A DNA stretch of 64,000 bases from Physcomitrium patens (taxonomy: Eukaryota; Streptophyta; Bryopsida; Funariales; Funariaceae). The number at the start of each line of letters is the position of its first letter. Position 1 is the stretch's first letter. The position numbers were made by a program, and so were the translations under genes. The notes below the pieces were generated by a model, which ran no database searches, was not told the DNA's origin, and worked only from the letters and a program-made list of their open reading frames with translations. The stretch spans positions 15,013,618 through 15,077,617 of the forward strand of contig NC_037264.1 in the NCBI RefSeq assembly GCF_000002425.4, in the 5' to 3' direction. Below are positions 23,167 to 34,044 of this stretch, in pieces.

Positions 23167-24206
23167 ATGGAAGAAAAGTTTATGGATGCTACTCTCAATG
23201 GAAGTGAGAATAGATTTATAACTATGGCAGATCTTCATGAGCTAGTCAATACTCTAAGAGTGGAAATCTCACGTATTTCCAATGTGAATCATGGAAGTAC
23301 TATCCTTACGCCTATAGAAGAAGTTCAAAGTTTGCGGCAAGAAGTTGTGCAGTTGAAAGAAGCAAGTAGATCAATATCACAACCAAATCCAAGAAGTTTT
23401 GCTTCTACAAGTATGACAAGGACAAGGATTAGTATGTATGAGAAGTTTGATGGAACAAGATAAAAATTTCGAGGATTTTTGCAATAAGTCAAGCTCTATC
23501 TAAAGTTGCACCCTTTGCAATATCCTGATAGATTTATGCAAGTCGGATTCATAGGCGCACTACTATCAAGAAGTGCTCTCTCTTGGTTTGCATCTTTAAT
23601 GGAAAAAGATTCATGACTCTTTTATGATTTGAATTCATTCCTAGAAGTTTTAAAGCCACATTTGGAGAAAGTAATCAAGAACGAGTAGCAAAGACTAGGC
23701 TTTTATCCTTACAACAAAGATCACAATGAGCCACTACATATGCTGTGAAATTCCAAAACCTTGTTTGCAACGTAGAGTGCAACGACAAAGCACTTATCAA
23801 CCAATTTTGATATAGATTGAAGGTTAGCGTCAAAGATTTGTTATTAACAATGTCAAAAGTAGAATCTTTGGAATAATTTATTATTCAAGACATTGTATGT
23901 GACAATCATTTATTTGAAAGGCATCAAGAATAAAGATTTGGTTGGAGAAGAATAAGTCAAGTAATGGTAGCAATTCCCAAGTTTTTTGAAATGTATTTGT
24001 CAAAGTCGGAATCAATGCAAATTGATATGATACATTTTAAATCTCTGATGAAGCAAGAAAAGTCTCAACGTTGCCAAGAGGAGTTGTGTTTATATTGTAG
24101 AGAAGCTAAGCACACTGCTCAATATTATCCAAAGAAGCAACACAATTATAAAATGAGGATTACAATTATCAAAGAAGATAATGTATCAAAAAACGAGTTT
24201 CTTTAG
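23167..24206 (+). pseudogene. E1 gag remnant
   Basis: ATG 23167 opens a capsid-type protein: a coiled region rich in Glu and Leu, then KFDGTR, a stop, and the capsid core (LPS-like VKLYLKLHP, VGFIGALLS, ALSWFASL) with further stops and frameshifts. A frame from 23964 ends in a CCHC zinc knuckle (CLYCREAKHTAQYY, about 24087-24128) whose last Cys is replaced by Tyr. The TAA within the capsid sits where a Gln codon (CAA) is expected. Gag would package the element RNA; this copy cannot. Confidence 0.75.
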
Positions 24207-24334
24207 CTACAATAGAAACTGTGCAGCTGGAATCATGTGCAATATCTAGTAAAGGTCCTATTCTCTCCTGACACCTCTCACCTTGTTTTATAATAGAAGT
24301 ATATTTAGGACCTAATAATTACAAAGTCTTTGCC

Positions 24335-24607
24335 TTGTTAGATTCAGGAGCCTCAGCATGTTTTATAAACAAAGATTTTGCCAAAAATCAAAAAATATTT
24401 TTAATGAAGAAAGTTAAATCCGTACATGTAGAAGTCATAGATGGTCATTTGTTGTCTTCTGGAAATGTTATCCATGAAACTATTCCTTTAGATGTAGCAA
24501 TTAAAGATCATAATAGCATAATAATATTTAATGTAATAAAATCTCCTTCTAATCCAATTATTTTAGGATTATCATGGCTAGAAAAATATAATCCTCAAAT
24601 AGATTAA
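24335..24607 (+). pseudogene. E1 aspartic protease
   Basis: Open for 90 codons. It shows the retroviral-type protease active site LDSGAS near its start and a late ILGLSWLEKYNP segment typical of gypsy proteases at the boundary to RT. It is separated from gag and RT by stops. Confidence 0.75.
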
Positions 24608-24718
24608 ATTTCTCGTAACCTTAACTTTCATAATAGTATAATCCAAGATTGTGTTAGCAAAGTAAAAGTACGTAAGTCCAATACGTCCAAACTTTTATTA
24701 ATAGGTGCAAAAGCTTTC

Positions 24719-25609
24719 ATGCATATTGCAAAAGAAGGATCATCATTTGTTATATATGCTACACCCATCTCTAATGGCAAAACAACGTTGAGTGGTATTC
24801 CTAAGCAATATCAAGAATTCCAAGTTATTTTTGAAAAGAAGAATACAGATATTCTCCCCAAGCATCGACCTTATGATTGTTCAATTGATTTACAAGAAGG
24901 AGCTCAACCACTATTCGGATCAATCTATAGCTTATTGCAAAATAAGTTAGTTGCATCAAAAGAATATATTGATGAAAATTTGGCAAAAAACTTCATATGC
25001 CATTCTAAATTCCTAATTGGGGCTCCTATCTTAGTTGTCAAGAAGAAAGACGGATCTCTGCAAATGTATGTGGATTATCTAAGACTCAACAAAATCATCA
25101 TCAAAAATAGGTATCTTTTGTATTTGATATCAGGACTTCATGACCAATTCAATCAAGCAAAGATCTATACCAAAATAGATCTACGAGGAGCAAACAACTT
25201 AGTTCGTATCAAAGAAAGAGATGAATGGAAGACTACTTTTTGAACTAGGTATGGACATTTTGAATATAATGTCATGCCTTTTGGACTCACAAATGCATCG
25301 GCTACTTTTCAATATCTTATAAATGATATTTTTTGTGAGTTTTTAAATGATTTTGTTGTTTGCTATTTAGACAACATTCTAATCTACTCTAAGAACACAG
25401 ATGAATATGAGCTTCATATTCGTCATGTGTTACAAAAATTTAGAGATGTAAGATTATGTGCCAAGTTGGAAGAGTGTGTATTCCACACTATTAAAGTTGA
25501 CTTTTTAGGATACATCATTTCTAATGAAGGTCTTATGATGGATCCCAAGAAGATTCAAACTATCATAGATTCAAAGATTCTAAGAATAATATGAAATGTA
25601 CAGTGCTTT
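24719..25609 (+). pseudogene. E1 reverse transcriptase
   Basis: One reading frame spans the palm and fingers: HRPYDCSIDL, GAPILVVKKKDGSL, DLRGANN, MPFGLTNASATFQ, then the catalytic box, and FLGYIIS. TGA at 25241-25243 stands where an Arg codon is expected, and TGA at 25592-25594 breaks the frame again before RNase H. The catalytic YxDD box reads YLDN, so the last metal-binding Asp is Asn (AAC). The same change is seen in copies E2 and E3. Confidence 0.8.
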
Positions 25610-26160
25610 TTGGACTTTGCTAATTACTATCGAATCTTCATCAAGAATTTTTTTCAAGTTATAGTTCTACTTACACGTTTGACTTGTAAAGATAAACTTG
25701 AGTGGAATAAAGAAGAAGAAGCATTATTTGATGTTTTAAAGAAAGAATTTAATTTTGTACCAATCTTTTATTGTGTTGACTACTCTAAGGTATTTTTTTA
25801 TTGAAATAGACCTATCAAATTTTGTTTTAGGTGCCGTGTTGTCACAAATAGAAACAGATGACAAACTCTACCCAATAGCTTTCCATTCAAGGAAATTTTT
25901 AGCACCCGAGATTAATTATGAGATCCATAACAAAGAGCTCTTTGCAATCGTGGATTCATTTCAAGAATGGCATCATTATCTAGAAGGCACCTCAAGTTTA
26001 GTTATCCTATGTAAAGACCATAGGAACCTGAAGTACTTCATTTCAACATGTATTTTGAATCATTGTCAAGCCCATTAGAGCATGTCTTTATTTAGATTCA
26101 ATTTTAAAATCACTTATCAACCTAAAAACTAACAAGGTCTATCGGATGCTCTTTCTAGAC
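25610..26160 (+). pseudogene. E1 RNase H
   Basis: It continues in the RT frame (DFANYYR) until a one-base shift at a run of seven T near 25795, then continues as [35 protein letters not shown] and KDHRNLKYF. The acidic residues expected for catalysis are still present. A stop follows near 26078. Confidence 0.75.
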
Positions 26161-27230
26161 ATTCTTATCTTGCACCAAAAGAAAGAAATGCATCTTTTCA
26201 TTAACAAAGATCAATTCTCTTGAAGCCCGAGCATTTTCATCTTCGAGCTATAAAATCAACATTGATTGTTGATTCAATATTTGTGAAGTAAATTCAATCA
26301 AGCATGTCTTCTGATCTTCTTGTTTAAGATATCAAAGATACTTCTTCTAAGTCCCTTGATACTTTCAAGCTTGAATTCAAGAATAATCTATTATATTTTC
26401 AAGGATGCCTATATGTTCCAGAAGATGAAGCTTGATTATGTGTTCTTCAAGCTCGTCATGACTTTCTTGCAGCAAGACATTTTGGATACAATAAAACTTT
26501 GGAACTAATATCTAGAGATTGTTGGTGGCCACAAATGTGGAAGACAATCAAAGTTTTTGTACAATCTTGTGATGTTTGCTCAAGATGAAAAACTCCTCGT
26601 CATTGACCTTACGAACTTCTTCAGTTGTTACCCATTCCAGAACAACCATGGTCTACTGTTTCTATGGATTTCATCATGGATCTTCCAATCTCAAGTTCTT
26701 ATGACTCTATATTCATGATAATAGATTATTTTACCAAGATGGCATATTTTGTACCATGTACAAAATCTATTATAGGTAAAGAAACATCTAAGCTTTTTAT
26801 TGACAATATCTATTGCTAACATGGATTACCAAATAATATTATATCTGATAGGGGAATTCAATTTGTATCAAGATTTTAGAGAATCCTATTCAAGATTCTA
26901 AAGGTTGATATAAATCTTTTTTCAACTTTTCATCCTCAAATTGATGGACAAATGAAACGGGTAAATCAAGTTCTGGAGCAGTATTTGAGATGTACCATCA
27001 ACTATCATCAAGATGATTGGACAACTCTTTTACCATTGGTAGAGTTTGCATATAATAATTTGATACATTCTTCCACTCAACAAACATCTTTCTTTATCAA
27101 TTATTGTTATCATCCACGTGTTGATACTTTTGACTTTTCAAAAATTGATAATCTTGGAGTGGAAGTTTTAACAAATCGCTTGTCAGAGCTACATACAATA
27201 ATGAAGATATAATTAAAGGAAGCTCAAGAA
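26161..27230 (+). pseudogene. E1 integrase
   Basis: The N-terminal zinc-binding part (RHFGYNKTLEL, then CDVCSR) lies in shifted frames at about 26440-26590. The core follows with MDFIMDLPISSSYDS, IISDRGIQF and WTTLLPLVEFAYNN. Of the DDE triad both Asp remain, but the Glu position reads Lys (GQMKRVN; AAA), a G-to-A type change. Several stops interrupt it. Confidence 0.75.
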
Positions 27231-27715
27231 CGATAAAAGACCAACATAGATGTCTATTACAAAGAGAAACCACAATATAATATGGGTGACAAGGTATGAT
27301 TACTTCATTGTAATATCAAGACTACTTATCCTTCTGATAAATTAGATTATGGTAGGCTGGAACCTTTTCTTATTTGTGAACAAATCAATGCTGTTGCCTA
27401 TTGATTACATCTACCGGAGTCTATGAAGATCTACCTTATATTTCACGTATCTCTTCTGGAGCCATATAAGACACTGAATATCTTGAGAAGAAGACAAATG
27501 CCACCTCTTCGTATAAAAGTGGATAATAACCAAGAATTTGAGGTGTAAGAAGTCTTAGACTGAAGGTAGTGCCAAATTAGGTTGGAATATCTTATTCATT
27601 GGCACGGATGTGATATTAGTGAATGCACATAGGAGCTATCAAAGAATCTTGTAAATGTAGCAAAGAAAATTAAGGTCTTTTATTAACGACATCCATCAAA
27701 ACCAAGATGAAGAAT
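27231..27715 (+). pseudogene. E1 integrase C-terminus and chromodomain
   Basis: The integrase tail (HVSLLEPYK) runs into a chromodomain: NNQEFEV, LEYLIHWHGCDISE and a HPSKP end. The conserved Trp after SE-x-T is a TAG stop. Chromodomains of this group steer integration to modified histones. This domain is the basis for calling the family a chromovirus. Confidence 0.75.
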
Positions 27716-27779
27716 AACAAAGCTTTGCTATAAAAAAAATAAGATCAAAAGAAAATTAGATTCTACCTTCTATCTTTCA

Positions 27780-28228
27780 TTGTAGCTTTTGTGTATTTGT
27801 GATGAGTGGAGTACCAACGACCAGGAGATTCAACTCAAGAGCTTTTATTTGTCGACTTATCAGACGAGACATTGTGATTTTCACAACCTTCAAGATGAAA
27901 AAATCGAGATGAAGATCCTCAAGAACAACATGTCCTTCCTTGAATAGATGGTAAGATATAACGTGTTTGGTATCACAACTTCGGAAGAGACTCCTGATGT
28001 TTAGTGATTTTATTAGGGATAGGAACAACTCCTGACAGTGTTCCAAATATTTTATTTGAAGGAAGTTATGAAGGCCTCAACAATGACCAAATAATAGGGT
28101 GGTCTTTTTGCTTTGGTATGGAATACTATAGATGGTTAAGAGGACCTATCAACCATCTTCAAAGAGAGCAAAGATTGGAATATATAACAAATATAATTTG
28201 TAGCATCTTGAACTTCTTCAATATATGA
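27780..28228 (+). pseudogene. Candidate extra 3' reading frame of F1
   Basis: Between chromodomain and 3' LTR the DNA is less A+T-rich than usual non-coding parts. A frame at 28004-28228 (NILFEGSYEGLNND, WSFCFGMEYYRWLRGP, ending ILNFFNI) has counterparts in copies E3, E6 and E5, in matching frame segments and, in E3, with the same final stop. Upstream another frame (SFLE-stop-MVRYN..TTSEE) also has a counterpart in E3. I know no function or family for it. Because all copies are decayed, coding by the parent element is an inference. Confidence 0.35.
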
Positions 28229-28277
28229 AGACTGCTTCTCGTGGAACTCGTTCCTAGAAAGGGGGGTAATATCACAG

Positions 28278-28431
28278 TGTCGTACTGTAAATGCTTACAG
28301 TATGTAAAAATTAGTTAAAACATATTATATGTTGATAAATCTAGATGTATGTTAGAGTGGCTAGTAGATTAAATTAAAAGGAGTTGGAATAAGAAACTTT
28401 ACTTTGTTTCTTTATTTCTTTTGATTTTGAC

Positions 28432-28463
<32 letters not shown>

Positions 28464-29554
28464 GACCTAAATGTTTAGTATGAAGCCTTGGAAAAAGGTG
28501 GAAACCTAAGGATTAAAATCTAAACCAATAGGAAGCTAATTGGGAGGGATGAAAGCAAGGCATGGTCGGATGAAGGCAAGGAATGGGGAACTTCATCCCT
28601 ATTGGTCGAATACCATGCCCAATAGGCTTTGAAGAGGCTGCGCGCGACCTTAAGAAGGGTTTCGGAGACTTCAAAGGGGCATTCGGAGATTAAAAGCTAG
28701 GGTTATAAAGTTTAGGGTTTGGAGAACAATTTGTGTACAAAAATTAGAGGATTTGGAGTTAGGGTGAAAAAGTTATAACCGTTTGAAGTTAAGGTGTTTA
28801 TTTAAGATATACTGTTACTCTTTTGAGAGTATGAGGAGTTTTACAATAGCTTTTGAAGATCAAAAGGTGCAACTGGAGCGGCGATTTCAAGGCCTACATC
28901 TTTCACGAAAGAATTATTACTTTTGGAGTTCATATGAAGGAGTTATAAGGAGTTGAAGGCGACACTTCCAAATCAAAAGCAGTAAGTAAGCGGATTTGTT
29001 TGTTGTAATGGTTGAAGCCATAACTTGAGTATTTGGACGAATTTTTGGCTCAAACTTTTTGGAGAATGTCAAATTTTATGTTAAGAAGCTATAAATATAA
29101 ATTTTGTAGTATTTGAGCTTATATTTTGTGAGATATGAAGAAAATTGCACGTGGATGTATAAAGACAAGGGTTTGAAGCGGCTGTTAGGGATTTCAAGAT
29201 ATCTCAAGATCTGCAATGAATTTGCAGAAAATTTGCAATGAAAATTTTTGTAGAAGTTAATAAGAATACATCAGTACCTCATGTAAAATTTGAGTTTGTT
29301 TGGACAGTCGGATTAAGAGATATGAGGTGTTGAACTTCGGAAAAATCTCCACATAAGAATAAACAAGGTTTTAGAAGATTTTATCATATTTTGGAAGTTG
29401 TGGATTACTTGAGGATTGTGTATTTGGTGTAATTACTCAAAAAGAGAAAAATTATATATAAACTTAGGGCTTCCCTTATTTTCAAGCTTGATTGAATAAT
29501 TAGTGACAGCCAGAAGCCTAATATTTTCTTGAGGCAAACTCTTTCTACCCAACA
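28278..29554 (+). mobile_element. Solo LTR of family F2 nested in E1
   Basis: About 1277 bases beginning TGTCGTACTG and ending near CCCAACA, matching the LTR at 50865-52131 along its length, including the CTATTGGTCGAAT block, the AGGGTT block and the GCCARAAGCC-TTTCTTGAGGCAAA end. No internal F2 sequence is attached, so it is a solo LTR, the usual product of LTR-LTR recombination. It lies within the first ten bases of the E1 3' LTR. An (AT)n run occupies 28437-28462. Confidence 0.8.
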
Positions 29555-30119
29555 ACGAACATATACATTTACCTCAATAGTTACTTGTTCGATTAAGTAG
29601 AAGTAGGTAAATTTAAAATAATTTCATAAAGTCTTCTAGAAAAGCTTCTTAGAAGCTTTATAGACTCAGTTTTGACTTTAGATGTCTTTATAGGTTAGAA
29701 ACTTGGCCAAAAAGTTAACCATGTATTGATAGCTTGTGGAACAAGTTATCTCTGTGTAGTAGCTTGTGGAACAAGCCAACTATGTGGCGCATACATAGAT
29801 AACTTGCCTTGTAAGATAAGACATGTGGCTAGCAAAGTCAACACATGTTGGAGGTCATATAAGACATCACCACATAGCTCTTCGTTAGATATTATATATG
29901 GAGGCAAGAATGAAGCCTTCTTCATTCTTATCAACACCTTTCTAGACTTATTCTTATTTCAAGACTTTCTAGTCTTTCTTATTTTTGGCAATAACCATTC
30001 TAGTTAATATTACATTAGTTTTTCAATGACTTTTTAGTTCTCTTTAGTGATTGAAGAGTGTATTGAAGATTCCCTTTCTTCGAGATTCATGTCCTTGATA
30101 GTTGTCCAAACTACTATCA
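29555..30119 (+). repeat. E1 3' LTR (distal to the nested solo LTR)
   Basis: It pairs with 22387-22952 from a few bases after the LTR start to the end, with the same internal duplicated TAGCTTGTGGAACAAG. Its first bases lie at about 28270-28277, left of the nested LTR. Divergence from the 5' LTR is visible but modest compared with the fragment at 21085. Confidence 0.75.
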
Positions 30120-30129
30120 TAAATCAACA

Positions 30130-31195
30130 CCAAATAACCATTTTAAATTAATTTTGGATTCAATTGATACTTTTTGTCAAACCTCTCTTTGTTTGTTTTG
30201 TTTTTTTTTGTTTTGTTTTGTTTTGTTTTTTTTTTTTCACTTCTTTTAATTTTGTTATAACTATCTCAATGTCCTCGGATCTTCTTTCAAGTTATCAAAT
30301 TTATTAAGCTAATAATTTTTTTCTTATTAAACCATCTTTTTAAGATAATATATTCTATGTTGGTACAATATCCTCCATTGGCATCACCAATTTTTACCTA
30401 TATATCAATTCTATTGGTATATATCTTGTAACTGTGGTAAAAGTTGTGCAATCCACCTATAATGTAAATAATAATAGCTTAGGCCAATCACCTATCTTAC
30501 CTTTGAATACTTTAATCAATGCTTTAATAATTAAAAAATATCCATGTTCACTCTTGCCATTTCTTTTTGGATTATATGCAATTGTTAATACAAGTCTAAT
30601 ATCCATCTTCTTAAAATACTCTTGTCCTTCATTTGCATGTAATTCTTTTCTATTTGTAGTGATTTTTTTAATTCCAACCATATTGGCAAATAATTTCTTC
30701 TAATATAAATTGATATACCCCTTCTATAGTCTTTGTTCATAGCACTTTCTCTTCTACTTGATTTGTCAAATCCTCTTCAACATGTACCAAATATTTTTTT
30801 TTTCTTCAAATTCCATTAGCATTGCAACTAAATCAGCTATTTATTTGTGGTAAATTATTAATGGATATATTGGATGCAATCCATCTTAATGATGAATTTT
30901 TGAATATATTTGATAAGTTTCATAAGATCCTACAAAATTTGCCACATCCTTAAATATGCCCTTCTACTAATATTTTTTTTTTTATCTTTGTAAATATTGC
31001 TCAGATGCCTCGATGTCCAACCCACCAACTTTCATGAAATTCTTTAATGATATTTTATTGAGCGCCATAGTTACATACAACATGTTATGAGATTCCATTC
31101 ATTTGTTTTGGATGCTTCCATGAAAATCCATCTTAAAAAAAATATCCATAAGCCTTCTTTTGAATTCTTTTAAATTCATAATCTATCCAATTTTC
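30130..31195 (-). pseudogene. Integrase fragment of an F2/F3-type element
   Basis: The minus strand reads, through several stops, an integrase of the same lineage as the F2 pol at 49.3-50.8 kb: GHRG in the zinc region near 30990, EEDLTNQVEE near 30765, then an open frame at 30681-30457 with LTIAYNPKRNGKSEH and IGDWPKLL, and a late MPMED segment near 30365. The catalytic Glu is retained in SEH. It has no RT or LTR of its own and is cut on the right exactly where an F3 LTR begins. Confidence 0.6.
30186..30238. repeat. (TTTTG)n and poly(T) tract
   Basis: A low-complexity run of T with G every five to nine bases, just right of the E1 3' LTR. Confidence 0.85.
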
Positions 31196-31202
31196 TTGCT
31201 GC

Positions 31203-31951
31203 TCTCGTGTTGTAACACGAGTATACCATGAAAATATAAAGAAAGGGGACTTTTATTAATGTTCAATTACCTCAAATATTGGGAGCAACGATCGATTCCA
31301 ATGCCAATATTCAGGGGCCAGTTCAGATATCCTGTCACAGTCCGTTAGGGCATACTTACCAGTAACAAAATGCTCCGTTCGAGTCCAATAGTGGGAGTCA
31401 ATAGAATCAAAAGGACTAAATCGATGACTGAGCAAGCCTGATGCGAAGGACCAATTTGATCCAATTATGGAAACATCCAGGTCTTACTACGGGCCTCTTA
31501 GCTAATATGAGACCTGATTTGGTCGGGCGATTCAATGTGGTCTCAATTATGGGGATTTCGATTCCGTTTCAAGCTGGCTTATTCTCTGTGCCATTTTAAG
31601 GAACGTTGTTTCCTGAAAAGGAACCTTTTAAAAGGCAAAAAATGGAGGAGAAAGCTCTGACGGCGGAGCCAATTCCAGATCCAAGATGGAAGATTGAAGA
31701 AATTTAGAGGCTAGGGTTTGAGAGGGGAAGAAAAAAAAACATTTGGAAATGGTTAGGGTGGAGGAGAGGATTTAGAGATTCGGGAATTAGGGAGGTTAAG
31801 AAAAAGGGAGGATACAAGGTTTTTGGGTAGGGGTCAAAAAAGGGACTTCTGGCGATCAATGCTGAAAGGTCGATGTGTTGTACTCGTGAATCGGAGTTTT
31901 AATGAAGTGGGTGTGATTACTCTTGATTGTTTTGTGAAATCGAAGTTACGT
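31203..31951 (+). repeat. F3 LTR A (truncated)
   Basis: About 750 bases homologous to the first part of LTR B. It starts with a mutated form of TGTCATGTTGTAACACG and ends in GAAGTTACG, where LTR B begins. It carries one copy of an internal block (ATATGAGACCTG-TTGGTCG) that is duplicated in LTR B. Confidence 0.7.
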
Positions 31952-33198
31952 TGTCATGTTGTAACACGAGTATACCGTGAAAATATAAAGAAAGGGGACT
32001 TTTATTAATGTTCAGTTACCTCGAATATTGGGAGCAACGACCAACTCCAATGCAAATACTGAGTGGCCAAGTCCGTTACAGTCAGCCGGGGCATACTGAA
32101 ATGCTCCGTTCGATTCCAATAACGGGAGTCAGCAGGAAGAGAAAGGACCAATTCACATGACGGGTGAGCTTGGTTTGAAGAGCCAATTGGATCCAATTTC
32201 AAGAATCCAATCCGGGTCCTATTATCCAATATGAGACCTGCATTGGTCGAGCAACCCAATGTAGTCTAATTATGGAAAAATCCAGGTCTTACTACGGGCC
32301 TCAGTCAGTTTGACGCAAAGGACCAATTTGATCCAATTACGGAAACATCCAGGTTACTAAGGGCATCTTACCCAATATGAGACCTGAATTGGTCGGGTGA
32401 CTCAATGTGGACCCGAGTACGGGATTTCGATTCTGTTTCAGGCTGTCCTATTTTTTGTGCCGTTTCAAGGAGGGTTGTTTTCGATAAATGGATCTCTTAA
32501 AGGTAAAAACAGAGAAAAAAGCTCTGACTGCGGGAGCCAATTTCGGATCTAAGCTTTGACGATGGGAGCCAATTCCGGATCCGAGACGGAAGATTGAAGA
32601 AATTCAAAGGATAAGGTTAGGGAGAGAATAAGTTTTGGGGGGGGAGGTTTTTTTTTAAGATGGGGGGGGGGTTTTTTGGATCGAAGAGCTAGCTTCAAGC
32701 TCTTTTCAAGGTTACTAGTTCGGTTTCATTGGAGGTTTTTGAAGATCAAGGGGATTGGAGAGGAGCTTCATGCTTCGGGTCGGGAAAGAAAAGACGGAGA
32801 ATTGGATTTTCCTTCTTCATAGAGTTTTGGGAAGGCTGAGGCAATCGTTGCTGAAGTCAGTGTTGTAATGGTGAATCGGGATTTTTTAATGAAGTGGGTT
32901 TGATTACTCTTGATTGTTTTGTGAAATCGGAAGTACGTCTGTGATTGAAGAATTAAAAGGGTGTCTATAGGATTGAGTATGCGGAGTGAATGAAATTTGT
33001 TGGGTTAATCTAACGAGACAGTCAGTGGATACAAGATCGTGAGTAGAAAGCGGTATCGAAGATTAACAGTTTGGGTTGTTCGGGGTTCTCTGAACGTTTA
33101 GAGACCTACCGGCCAACACAAAAAGGACTTCGACGAGCAGTCGAAGGGACATCCGTATAGATTTACGGTGTATTCTTGCAGTCGTTTATATTCTAACA
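31952..33198 (+). repeat. F3 LTR B
   Basis: About 1247 bases from TGTCATGTTGTAACACG to TTCTAACA, followed by a leader and gag start, so this is a 5' LTR. It is GC-richer than other retroelement DNA here, suggesting a younger or less mutated copy. Two copies of an internal ATATGAGACCTG block (about 32170-32275 and 32318-32420) and two long G runs (32637-32644 and 32662-32671) are present. Confidence 0.7.
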
Positions 33199-33370
33199 GT
33201 CAAAAACTGATAGACTGCTTGACTACTGGTGAATCTCCATACTACCTTCTACAGCCAAACGCCCGGCGCGTTCTCGAGCAGGAAAGCACGTAATACGACA
33301 AAAGTGGTGAACTCAACGTGAAAGCTTGAAGTGGAAGGTATTGGATTTCGGTTGATTTTATCTTTATTTT

Positions 33371-33602
33371 ATGGAAAACGAAAATAAAAATTTTGAAGGA
33401 TTTTTGGGAGGAGTTTCTGGTGGGGAGTCTTCTAAAGGAGAAGGTATGCACATGGATCCGTCTATTGTTAGTATGTTTCAAGCCTTCTCATTATCAATGC
33501 AGCAACAGTAAAGCAATGATCGAAAGAAAGCTTTGGCAACCAAAACATTGCAAGCAGTGGTCAATAAAATTGATCAATTTGATCGAAGGAATATTTCATG
33601 AG
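33371..33602 (+). pseudogene. F3 gag N-terminus, truncated
   Basis: ATG 33371 lies about 170 bases behind LTR B and opens 46 codons (MENENKNFEGFLGGVSGGES, later MFQAFSLSMQQQ) up to TAA 33509-33511. It continues in frame (KTLQAVVNKIDQFD) to TGA near 33600. The TAA follows three Gln codons and looks like a mutated CAA. Homology cannot be followed further; the rest of the element is missing. Confidence 0.55.
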
Positions 33603-33659
33603 GTTAGATCAGTGGACCATGTACGATCCATTGTAGAACATTCTAGAAAGAATTTAAGG

Positions 33660-34040
33660 TAGTTATTTAATTAAAACTTATCATAGAACTTTCTAAAAAA
33701 AGAATTTAAGATAGATATCTAAGTAAAATCTATGATCTAAGAATATTCTAAAAAGTCTAAAGTGCTAGGACAAGATATAAATAAGACTAGCCATGGCCTT
33801 TTGGAGCATTTGGTCAAGTATGGCTTCAGATCCTTTTTCTTAGTAAAGTTTGATTTTGCATCTTTTTGTTCAATTCTATTTTTTTTGTTTCTATTTGCTT
33901 AGTTTTGTCTTTCATGTCCTATTCTGTTTAGTTCCGTTTAGTTTTATTCTAATCTATTTTATCCTATTTTATGATGAAGCTTTATGTTGCCGTGGATTAG
34001 AAAGATCTTAGGTTTTGGAGATAGTTTGGTCATGTTTCAC
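33660..34040. other. Junction DNA between F3 gag and F1 copy E2
   Basis: A+T-rich DNA without recognised features. Confidence 0.4.
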
Positions 34041-34044
34041 CATA

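Larger units (their letters stand above)
22387..30119 (+). mobile_element. F1 chromovirus element E1 (Ty3/gypsy, broken)
   Basis: This is the most complete retrotransposon here, in the order LTR, leader, gag, protease, RT, RNase H, integrase, chromodomain, a further region of uncertain coding status, polypurine-like AAAGGGGGG, LTR. The pol order with integrase last and a chromodomain behind it defines a chromovirus. The 3' LTR is split by a solo LTR of family F2 at 28278-29554. Numerous stops, a few frameshifts and changed catalytic residues (listed under each domain) make it non-autonomous. The gag and its CCHC knuckle recall Sushi-type chromoviruses more than the usual angiosperm lineages, which is a family-level inference only. 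Confidence 0.85.

Noticed and set aside
27777..28046. 89-codon minus-strand frame in E1
   Set aside because: It is antisense to the post-chromodomain region and has no support from other copies.
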